From assembly GCF_002303925.1 (NCBI RefSeq), contig NZ_MRCS01000004.1, positions 1 through 64,000 of the forward strand: DNA of 64,000 nt, in the 5' to 3' direction. The notes under the pieces are model-generated. The model searched no databases. It was not told where the DNA came from and was given only the letters and a program-made list of their open reading frames with translations. Positions 57,558 through 64,000 of this stretch are shown piece by piece. The position numbers and the translations under genes were made by a program. The stretch is from Pseudomonas sp. ACN8 (GTDB lineage Bacteria > Pseudomonadota > Gammaproteobacteria > Pseudomonadales > Pseudomonadaceae). How positions within the stretch are numbered: position 1 is the stretch's first letter; each line of letters opens with the position of its first letter.

Positions 57558-58592
57558 ATGTTCATTGGTCCGGAGCAGTACCCAAAGGCTCTTCGCGCGA
57601 TCGTCGCCCAAGAAGCTTCGTTGGATGTGGCTGTAGCATTCTGGGGCGATGGCGCAGATGCAACCATCCATCCTGACGACGGAAAGCCGTTGAGAGTCAT
57701 TTGCAATCTCAGAAGCGGGGGGACGAACCCTTCGGTGATCAAACTGCTAGTTGATCGAGCAAAGGCAATGGCTCATGTCCAGATCCGCCAGTGCGACCGG
57801 CTACACGCGAAACTGGTGGTAGGACCCACCTCAGCAATCATCGGCTCAGCAAACGTATCCGCGAATGGGTTGGGATTTGAAGGGGTTGAAGTTGCGCACT
57901 GGCTCGAAGCGGCAATTCAAACCGTCGACAGAGATGAAGTCGAGTCAGCACAGGAGTGGTTTAATCGGCTGTGGTTGTCGACCGACAGCAGGCCAATCAC
58001 AGACCAAGACCTAGCCGACGCAACCGAGGCTTATGAGAAGAATCGGGATGGCCGCCCTGATTACAGCCGGAAGGGGCCGTTCGCTTTCGACAACTATTCA
58101 GTGGCCGATCTAGAAGGTCGGAACGCCTACGCCCTTCTATACACTTCAAGGCCTGGACCTGAGGCCGAAGCCCGGGCCAAGCAGCACGAAGACGAAGAGC
58201 TCATTGAGCATGGAAGCAACGGGCAGGGCGGTGAGGGCGTAGAGCGCTGGTCGTTTGAGACTTGGCCAGACTCTCTCGATACTACAGAGAAGAATGAATA
58301 CCTCTGCATTATCTGGAACGAGAACGGTGGGGTCGCCGTTGACGGTGCATGTCGTATGACAGGTACAAAACTAAATTTCATTTATGAGGACAGCAATAAG
58401 GATGGTTGGGTGGATCTCGCCAAACCATTAACTACGCTGCTTGGTCGGCGGCTTCTCCAGGTGGATCGTCAGCGGATCGCGAAGTCAGTGAGGCCAAAGA
58501 TCGAAGCGATTTGGAACGCTGCTGATGAACTTGATCCCGATGCCAGGCGCATCCACCTTTCCGAGCTTAGACGAATCCTTCAAGCGCCATAA
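57558..58592 (+). CDS. Phospholipase-D-like protein, single HKD motif
   Basis: A 344-residue protein. CDRLHAKLVVGPTSAIIGSANVSANGL has the HxK pair (H83, K85) and GSAN of the PLD/HKD superfamily; only one motif is present, so a dimer would build one active site, as in the Nuc nuclease and BfiI. The middle (about 150-230) is polar and the C-terminal part (about 240-344) has no known domain. Start ATG 57558 follows AAAGGA. It is divergent from the PD-(D/E)XK gene. It may cut DNA. Confidence 0.78.
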   Translation: MFIGPEQYPKALRAIVAQEASLDVAVAFWGDGADATIHPDDGKPLRVICNLRSGGTNPSVIKLLVDRAKAMAHVQIRQCDRLHAKLVVGPTSAIIGSANVSANGLGFEGVEVAHWLEAAIQTVDRDEVESAQEWFNRLWLSTDSRPITDQDLADATEAYEKNRDGRPDYSRKGPFAFDNYSVADLEGRNAYALLYTSRPGPEAEARAKQHEDEELIEHGSNGQGGEGVERWSFETWPDSLDTTEKNEYLCIIWNENGGVAVDGACRMTGTKLNFIYEDSNKDGWVDLAKPLTTLLGRRLLQVDRQRIAKSVRPKIEAIWNAADELDPDARRIHLSELRRILQAP

Positions 58593-58750
58593 ACATTAGT
58601 TAAGCGGCGAGGCGGGCGGAGGCTGGATCCGATCATCGCCTTGCTTATTTAGGCAGGCAACGTCCTCCATGACTCCATTGAGGTCTCGCTGCATCTGGCC
58701 GATGGCTGCCCTCAGCGAGAGGCTACTTTTGGCCGTTTTCTGACCTTCGT
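58593..58750. repeat. Dispersed repeat segment
   Basis: Convergent space between the PLD-like and small gene. It contains GGCCGATGGCTGCC and GGCCGTTTTCTGACC, related to the repeats near 52400, 53130 and 56580. Confidence 0.45.
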
Positions 58751-59026
58751 CTAGCGGTTGAACTGCCAGGGTTTTCCTAAGCGATGAGTGAGTAATTGCA
58801 TGGTCAGCAAATAGTAATAGCGCGTCGATTCAGTGTGCTGGTTTAGGTGGTGATTCAAAAACCACGCAAGGTGTTTTCTCTGCCAAGTCCATGGATTGTC
58901 GCGTTGCCAGCGCTCAGCGATTGCTGTTTGGATAGCCTTCGCCTGACGCAGGTGGCGTTGACGCGTGGTGTACGACCCGGTCAGGACGCTCACCAGGAAC
59001 AGCTCCATATCGAATGGCTTGCTCAT
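58751..59026 (-). CDS. Small partner protein of the integrase-like gene
   Basis: A 91-residue basic protein, MSKPFDMELFLVSVLTGS..., with RQRHLRQAKAIQTAIAERW and a Trp/His/Tyr-rich end. Its ATG overlaps the integrase-like gene stop by 4 bases, so they are co-translated. Such small genes often follow this integrase type in Pseudomonas islands, from memory. Function unknown; perhaps DNA binding or accessory to recombination. Confidence 0.8.
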   Translation of the reverse strand: MSKPFDMELFLVSVLTGSYTTRQRHLRQAKAIQTAIAERWQRDNPWTWQRKHLAWFLNHHLNQHTESTRYYYLLTMQLLTHRLGKPWQFNR

Positions 59027-60003
59027 GCTCGGCCACCGATGTACGCCGATACCACGTCGATACGGCCGTGTCCGAGCTCATAGCTGATTTGTAAGCGTGC
59101 TTCTCGATCAAGGCGTGGATTGAGGCGCCAGCACCTGCCACCGTTGATGGGGGCGAGATGATGGGTGATTTGCTCATAGCGTTCGCAAGCATAGGCTGCC
59201 CGCAATTCGTGGAAGCCTTTGAGGTCGTGCTTATGGATGATGTCCCGTGCGGGGCTGACGATTCCCTGCAAGAAATCGAGGTAGCGTTCGTTCGGTGCAA
59301 GTAGGTTGCGGCTACCGTCGGGCGAGACCTGTTCGGCAAACCTCAGTGCGTCACGAATATGATCATTTACCGTAATCCAACGAGGTGCTGATGCGCCTGA
59401 ACGGCCACCTTTGGTGCCGTCCTGGATGTTGATCTTTCCGAATTGCTTGGCTTCACGTTTTAGACGGGGAAGGTCGGCCAAAATCGCCTCGCGCAAGCGC
59501 ATACCGGTGGCTCGCGCTAACTGAGCGATGGCCGCGGCGCGCGGCTGCTGGTTTTCGCAAAGCACCTCTACGATCCGCTTCACCTGTTCGCGGTCCTGGC
59601 CTTGCGGCACTGAACGACGAACACTGGTGCGCTGCATTCCCAGCGCCTTACTCGGGCTCGGCACTTTCACATACGGATCACCGCGAAGCGCGGCCATGGT
59701 CCGATTCACACTGCACAACCGGTTTTGCGCAGTCGCGATGGCCAGCTCATCTCGTTCAACTTGTTGGCGCAGATGTCCGGCGTAGTCCAGCAAGGTCTGC
59801 CAATTAATCTGCCGCGCATCGTTAAATCCTGGTCCATCCTCCGACCGACACCACCGAACAAACGCCTGCCAGCGATCACTGTGCGCTTTGACCGTCCCGT
59901 AATGCCCACCGCCAAACAGATCTTTCAGCGCTTGCGGCCCCGCATAGCTCAATTGCCGGCCATAGCCAAAATTGCGCCCATCCCGTCTACCGACCAATGC
60001 CAT
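59023..60003 (-). CDS. Integrase domain-containing protein (tyrosine recombinase type)
   Basis: A 326-residue recombinase. A SAM-like N-terminal domain (about 30-120), RATGMRLREAI with the first catalytic Arg, FHELRAAYACERY with HxxR, and ELGHGRIDVVSAYIGG with the final His and Tyr. All main catalytic residues are present. This type lies in island modules and is separate from the P4-like integrase downstream. The long upstream region (60004-60909) carries no gene. Confidence 0.85.
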   Translation of the reverse strand: MALVGRRDGRNFGYGRQLSYAGPQALKDLFGGGHYGTVKAHSDRWQAFVRWCRSEDGPGFNDARQINWQTLLDYAGHLRQQVERDELAIATAQNRLCSVNRTMAALRGDPYVKVPSPSKALGMQRTSVRRSVPQGQDREQVKRIVEVLCENQQPRAAAIAQLARATGMRLREAILADLPRLKREAKQFGKINIQDGTKGGRSGASAPRWITVNDHIRDALRFAEQVSPDGSRNLLAPNERYLDFLQGIVSPARDIIHKHDLKGFHELRAAYACERYEQITHHLAPINGGRCWRLNPRLDREARLQISYELGHGRIDVVSAYIGGRA

Positions 60004-60432
60004 GATCGAACTCCTCTCGAAGCCAAAACTTTTAAAACCTTCCTCACGTCATCCCGCCAAGAATGTTGAGTGTTATCAGGGATCAAGGCCCCTGCGACCT
60101 GTGAGGGTTGTCCACTAACGCGGGACTGGCGGCTCTTTACGACCGGGAGCATGGGCATCTCATGATCTGGCCTCCTGAGCACTTCCGAGGAAGTGGGCGG
60201 GTGGAGACTGCGCTGGCTGACGAGACCGACGCCGCGAGATCCTGAGTCAGGTGAAGGCAGTGAGGCGATGACCGGGGCATACCTGACTGTCAGTCAGGTG
60301 CAGTCCATTCCGTGGGCTGCGGCACCATCATCTGCATCGCTGTTGCTGGTGACTTCGGTGTTTGTCACGCCGATTGTCACGAGGGGGAATGCCGCAAAGC
60401 CTTGTACGAGGTGGGCTGCAGCAGTGGTAGGA

Positions 60433-60467
60433 GCGCCCGTCTCTTTCCGGGAGAAAGAGACGGGCGC
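60433..60467. repeat. Perfect 14-base stem hairpin
   Basis: GCGCCCGTCTCTTT at 60433-60446 and AAAGAGACGGGCGC at 60454-60467, with a 7-base loop CCGGGAG. No T-run. It could be a recombination site fold or a strong RNA hairpin. Confidence 0.85.
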
Positions 60468-60706
60468 AGGTTGGCGCAAGGAAATAGCCAAGCGGATAGG
60501 TTGCTGCAGGGCAGCTATGAAAGGGTATGAGTTGCCGCAGTGGGCACACTGATAAAAGTAGGCATCCATCACATCGCGGTGACCGTGCGAGCCGCCGGAT
60601 GCTAATCGCACTTTGGGAGAACCACCACGGTGTGGCGTAGCCTTAAAGGTTCTGGCTACCTGGGGTTGCTGTCAACGACAGCGCTTTGCCCGATCTTTTC
60701 TACGCC

Positions 60707-60796
60707 TGTGGATAATTCGGGTCAAGGCTCGAATTTTTGGGAGTTCTACGGCTGTGGATGAAATTATCCACCGGTGGAAATCAGTGGTTTTCCACA
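60707..60796. promoter_or_regulatory. Cluster of DnaA-box-like sequences
   Basis: TGTGGATAA (60707-60715, perfect box), TGTGGATGA (60753-60761), TTATCCACC (60764-60772) and TTTTCCACA (60788-60796) occur in 90 bases. They lie upstream of no gene on the plus strand and downstream of the integrase stop. Confidence 0.55.
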
Positions 60797-60909
60797 GACA
60801 GTTGCGTGGGCTTTAGATTTTTTAAATGAGGTCCATCCAAGCAGGGCGGCTTTGCAGCCCCGCTTGGATGGACCCGCATGGAAGGGCGGACTGCGGTGAT
60901 TTCACACGT

Positions 60910-62238
60910 TTACCCACGTTTGAATGCGCCACGGCTTTTTTGCAGGGCAGTGATGTTGTCGCCGACCGGGTGAGCGAATTCGTGGGGCGTCACATGCCCA
61001 TGGCGGTTAGCGTCGATGTAGTTGCTCCACCACGCCATGATCAGCCTGCGCTGTTCGAGGAATTCAGCCTTGTGGATATACGCGGCGCGCACGCGGTTGC
61101 GTTCCTTGTGGCTCATTTGTCTTTCGATGGCTGCGTCGGTCCATAACCCGGACTCCAGCAGAGCGCTACAGGCCATGGTCCTGAAGCCGTGGCCGCACAC
61201 GTCCTTGCTGGTGTCATAGCCGACGTTGCGGAGCATGGTGTTCACCGTATTCTCGGACATGGGCTTCCAGTACTTGTGGTCGCCCGGTAGCACTAACTCT
61301 GAAAAGCGACTGAGGCTGCGCAGGCGCTCCAGTATTTCGATGACCTGCGGCGATAGCGGAACCATTTGAATGTCGCCGTTCATCTTGGTCCCGCGTGTGG
61401 AGTTGCGTACCCCTTCAATCGGTGCGCGCGTATCGGGGATTTCCCACATGGCGCGTTGGAAGTCGAACTCACTCCATCGAGCGAAGCGCAACTCGCTGGA
61501 GCGGACGAACACATGCAGAGTCAGCAGCACGGCAAGGCGCGTCAGCTCGCGGCCGTTGTAGTTGTCGATACGGTGTAGCAGTTCGGGTAGGCGGTTGAGG
61601 GAGAGGGCCGGGCGATGGACTGTGCGCGGCGCGTGAATCGAGCCTGCCAGATCCAGTGCAGGATTCATGGTGATCTGCCGAGCCCTTTTGGCCCCGCGCA
61701 TGATGGTGGATAAGTAGTTCTGTACCCTTAACGCCACATCCATGGTGCCGCGTTCCTTGATGCGCTGGGTGATCTCTAGCAGGTCGTGGGTATCGAGTTC
61801 TGCGATAGGGCGTTGGCCGATCAGCGGGAAGACGTGGGTGCGCAGTCGGCTCATTACGGTTTTTGCGTGGCCTTCGGTCCAGCGGCGAGACATATCAGCG
61901 TGCCACTCCAGAGCAACGGTTTCGAAAAGCAGTGCCGCCCGCTGGGCTACGATCTTGGCCTTCTTCTTTTCTTCCATTGGGTCGAGGTTGTCGAGCAGCA
62001 ACGCTTTGGCTTCGTCTCGCTTACGTCGTGCGACGGAAAGGGTAACGATGGGGTAATTGCCGATGATGAGCGTACCTTCCTTGCCGTTGGGCTTGGTGTA
62101 CTTCAAGCGCCAGGTCTTCACGCCATTGGGTTTGACGAAAAGGTACATGCCGCCACCGTCGAACAGTTTGTAGGCGCGCTCGCGGGTTTTGGCCGTGCGG
62201 CATTGCAGGTCGCTGAGGGGGATCGCTAGACGTGGCAT
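60910..62238 (-). CDS. P4-type tyrosine integrase
   Basis: A 442-residue site-specific recombinase. The N-terminal arm-binding DUF4102 domain (MPRLAIPLSDLQCRTAK, GGGMYLFVKPNGVKTWRLKY) is followed by the core (VRSSELRFARW with catalytic Arg) and CGHGFRTMACSAL and HIxKA-type ending with Tyr (AAYIHKAEF). It starts at 62238, adjacent to tRNA-Thr, as integrases do that insert at the 3' end of tRNA genes. It is expected to mobilise the island. Confidence 0.93.
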   Translation of the reverse strand: MPRLAIPLSDLQCRTAKTRERAYKLFDGGGMYLFVKPNGVKTWRLKYTKPNGKEGTLIIGNYPIVTLSVARRKRDEAKALLLDNLDPMEEKKKAKIVAQRAALLFETVALEWHADMSRRWTEGHAKTVMSRLRTHVFPLIGQRPIAELDTHDLLEITQRIKERGTMDVALRVQNYLSTIMRGAKRARQITMNPALDLAGSIHAPRTVHRPALSLNRLPELLHRIDNYNGRELTRLAVLLTLHVFVRSSELRFARWSEFDFQRAMWEIPDTRAPIEGVRNSTRGTKMNGDIQMVPLSPQVIEILERLRSLSRFSELVLPGDHKYWKPMSENTVNTMLRNVGYDTSKDVCGHGFRTMACSALLESGLWTDAAIERQMSHKERNRVRAAYIHKAEFLEQRRLIMAWWSNYIDANRHGHVTPHEFAHPVGDNITALQKSRGAFKRG

Positions 62239-62333
62239 AGGGGTACGCGCTCCTGACCGGGAAATCGCAGTACCCCTAACATACCCTCGGGGAAGGGGGA
62301 TTTTGTTGGATCCCGACGGAGGGTCCTGGAACG

Positions 62334-62359
62334 AAAAAACCCGCCAAATGGCGGGTTTT
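62334..62359 (-). terminator. Terminator between tRNA-Thr and the integrase
   Basis: Stem AAAACCCGCC / GGCGGGTTTT with a 4-base loop; on the minus strand a T-run follows. It should stop transcription from the tRNA gene into the integrase. Confidence 0.88.
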
Positions 62360-62402
62360 CGGGGCTTCCAGGGCATTCGGTGGAATGCAATGGAGCCTAA
62401 TG

Positions 62403-62478
<76 letters not shown>

Positions 62479-62556
62479 GTGTCAGGGCGACGATTATAGC
62501 GATTGGCTGGCTTCTGTAAACCCCTGAATTCTGACTATTTTTGCGCGGGCTTCAGG

Positions 62557-63381
62557 TCAGGCGCGCAGCAGGGTTTTCTTGAGTTTCTGAATGGCTTGCC
62601 AGGTTCGGCTGTTTTGCATTGCGCGCAGCTGTGCTTCGGCCTGTTCGGCGCGTTGCAGGGCGGCGGCGAGTTGGTTTTCGGCGTCGCTGACGGGGTGGCT
62701 GAAGTTGTGGCCTTTGCAGAACTGGAACTCGTCCAGGTTGCACGGCGGGATGTCGAAGGCGGGTTTGAGGTTCAGGTGTTCTTCGGCGAGGTAGTAGGTG
62801 TTGATGCCATCGAACAGGATGGATTGGTAGCCGGCGTCGGTGACGAGGCTTTCCCAGGTCTGGTCGCGGGCCCAGGGGGTTTCGATGAGGATCACCCAGG
62901 GCCGCCATTGGCTGAAGTCCATGCCGCGCAGGACGGTTTCTTCGTGGCCTTCGACATCGATTTTCAGGAAGTGAATGGCGCGGCCCTGGGCGTGTTCTTC
63001 GCAGATGGAGGTCAGGGTGCGGGACTGGATCGTTTGGCTGCGCACGTCCATGCCGGCGTCTATGTGCATTTGGGCCATGGCCGGGTCGAGGGTCGAGAGG
63101 CCGGTGCCGGCGATGCCGTAGAAGGTCAGGTCGTCAGCGCTTTCCCCGGCCGCGCATTGCAGGTTGGTGTCTTTGGGGCGTTGCTGGCACAAGGCTTCAT
63201 AGTAGTTGGGCATCGGTTCGACGTTGATGCCGGTCCAGCCGTTGTCGTAGAACGCCTTGGTGACCGAATCATGGGTGGGATGGTTTGCCCCGACGTCGAT
63301 GTAGAAGCCGTTCTCGACGGTTTTGAGGGCGCGCCACAGGCGTATGTCTTCGAAATTCTGTGCGTAGGAAATGAACGTCAC
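62557..63381 (-). CDS. FkbM-family methyltransferase
   Basis: A 274-residue SAM-dependent methyltransferase. FYIDVGANHPTHDSVTKAFY is the SAM motif I, followed by NVEPMPNYYEAL, HFLKIDVEGHEETVLRG and IETPW; the C-terminal part is a coiled coil (AENQLAAALQRAEQAEAQL). FkbM enzymes O-methylate sugars or small molecules. The GTG start at 63381 has AGGA upstream; the frame to 63453 has no ribosome site. It may decorate a surface glycan with the partly visible gene upstream. Confidence 0.85.
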   Translation of the reverse strand: MTFISYAQNFEDIRLWRALKTVENGFYIDVGANHPTHDSVTKAFYDNGWTGINVEPMPNYYEALCQQRPKDTNLQCAAGESADDLTFYGIAGTGLSTLDPAMAQMHIDAGMDVRSQTIQSRTLTSICEEHAQGRAIHFLKIDVEGHEETVLRGMDFSQWRPWVILIETPWARDQTWESLVTDAGYQSILFDGINTYYLAEEHLNLKPAFDIPPCNLDEFQFCKGHNFSHPVSDAENQLAAALQRAEQAEAQLRAMQNSRTWQAIQKLKKTLLRA

Positions 63382-63724
63382 TGGCGCATCCTGTCGGAGA
63401 AATGTTCTTGTTTGTGGCCGCGCTGCCGGCGCCCTTGCGTGTGTGTATATCAAGAGTAATGAAAGGGTGCAATTTCCCCTGTCTGCGATCCGGGATTAGG
63501 CATTTATGTCGTTTTGATTAAATGCTTATGCACAATGCCGTTGGCAACGCACTGGGTTTAGGCCGAATTTGTGGATCTGTTCTCATTTGTCCGCAAATAC
63601 CTGTTTTTTCGATTTTTTATGCGGGTGTATAAAAAATGAACAGTATGGATTTTGCCCTGAAACCGGCGTGGATATTGGATCCACGATAATTCCATCAACA
63701 GAGTTATCCACAGGTCGGGTGTGT
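63382..63724. other. Intergenic region upstream of the FkbM gene
   Basis: No gene seen. AT-rich parts near 63500-63650 may hold the FkbM promoter. TTATCCACA, a DnaA-box-like word, lies at about 63704-63712. Confidence 0.4.
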
Positions 63725-64000
63725 TTAAGCGCGTTCGGCCAGGAGCAGGAAATTGCGTGGCGTGAGCGGGGTTTCGCAGAAGGTGCCGACGCGGACACTG
63801 TAGCCCTGCTCGGCGAGGAAAAGTGCCCGGTCAAGAACTAGCCAAAGTTCTAGCGGGCGTCGGAAAAGTCCACGTAGTAGTTCAAGGTTGCGCACTTCGG
63901 CCAGTCGCTGCCAGCCGGCGGCTTCGAGGGCTCGCCAATCTTGCGGGCCGATTGTGGATAACTCTTTGAGTGCGGCCAGGTGTTGGCAGTAATCGGCGAA
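63725..64000 (-). CDS. C-terminal part of an unidentified gene (cut by the window edge)
   Basis: The last 91 codons of a minus-strand gene, reading ADYCQHLAALKEL, DWRALEAAGWQRLAEVRNLELL, RALFLAEQGYSVRVGTFCE and TPRNFLLLAERA. This is clearly coding and continues beyond the edge. The style recalls SAM-dependent methyltransferases next to fkbM, but I cannot confirm it. It would lie directly upstream of the FkbM gene in the same direction. Confidence 0.65.
   Translation of the reverse strand, partial: FADYCQHLAALKELSTIGPQDWRALEAAGWQRLAEVRNLELLRGLFRRPLELWLVLDRALFLAEQGYSVRVGTFCETPLTPRNFLLLAERA

Larger units (their letters stand above)
60004..60909. other. Long non-coding region between the two integrase genes
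   Basis: About 900 bases without a credible gene. Frames at 60294-60611 and 60328-60549 overlap each other and show no family. The region holds a perfect hairpin (60433-60467) and a cluster of DnaA-box-like 9-mers (60707-60796). It may be a recombination or regulatory zone of the island. Confidence 0.5.

Noticed and set aside
57524..57742. N-terminal extension of the PD-(D/E)XK gene
   Set aside because: It is antisense to the start of the PLD-like gene, and a good ribosome site lies before 57523.
60707..60796. Chromosomal replication origin
   Set aside because: No dnaA, dnaN or AT-rich unwinding region nearby; four DnaA-like words alone are not enough.
52586..62238. Prophage
   Set aside because: Two integrase-type genes but no capsid, tail, lysis or phage replication genes; island is the better term.

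Overview
The window reads as a Pseudomonas chromosome, most likely of the P. fluorescens group. The support is gene order and repeats: gshA, a thioesterase, tex, ompR/envZ, the rimABK-type cluster, hslR, hslO and pckA follow each other in the order I know from Pseudomonas, and the spaces between core genes are filled with the palindromic REP repeat typical of this group (cores such as CGCGAGCAGGCTCGCTCCCA), mostly as inverted pairs. Coding density is high and most core genes are GC-rich.

Layout. 1-7 kb: a 76-bp inverted repeat at the window edge, an SDR gene divergent from a LysR regulator, an aldo/keto reductase, and the taurine operon tauABCD on the minus strand. 7-19.4 kb: core genes gshA, thioesterase, tex, ompR-envZ, rimK-rimB and a tiny rimA candidate, hslR, hslO, and pckA closed by a strong terminator. 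19.4-25.3 kb: an accessory stretch with an AT-rich delta-60 repeat protein, a twice-frameshifted DMT-type transporter, a hipB-hipA module whose third, overlapping gene is a DUF1493 (acyl-carrier-like) protein, and two paralogous small proteins. 25.6-47.8 kb: RecQ-like helicase, hydroxyacyl-CoA dehydrogenase and thioesterase, a glycine-zipper protein, a molybdopterin oxidoreductase with fdhD and a LysR regulator, a BON/LysM protein, yrfG, nudE-cysQ, the DctB-DctD two-component pair, rmlC, a 970-residue kinase/aminotransferase fusion followed by agmatine deiminase, and a DsbA-like protein. 47.9-52.1 kb: an OprD-type porin, a toxin-first toxin-antitoxin pair with a palindromic operator, and a tautomerase/DsbA/SDR cluster.

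52.1-62.4 kb is a genomic island at the 3' end of a tRNA-Thr(UGU) gene. It holds a P4-type tyrosine integrase next to the tRNA, a second integrase-type protein with a small overlapping partner, and a set of defence-like genes: an AvcD-like nucleoside deaminase inside a ~65-bp inverted repeat, a TIR-domain protein, and a divergent pair made of a PD-(D/E)XK nuclease and a single-HKD phospholipase-D-like protein. I saw no REP repeat between about 47 kb and the right edge. The window ends in an FkbM methyltransferase and the C-terminal part of another minus-strand gene.

The best candidates for undescribed biology are the divergent nuclease/PLD pair, the inverted-repeat-bounded AvcD-like gene, and the hipBA-DUF1493 operon. 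Functions are assigned from motifs and recalled family features only; no database search was run.
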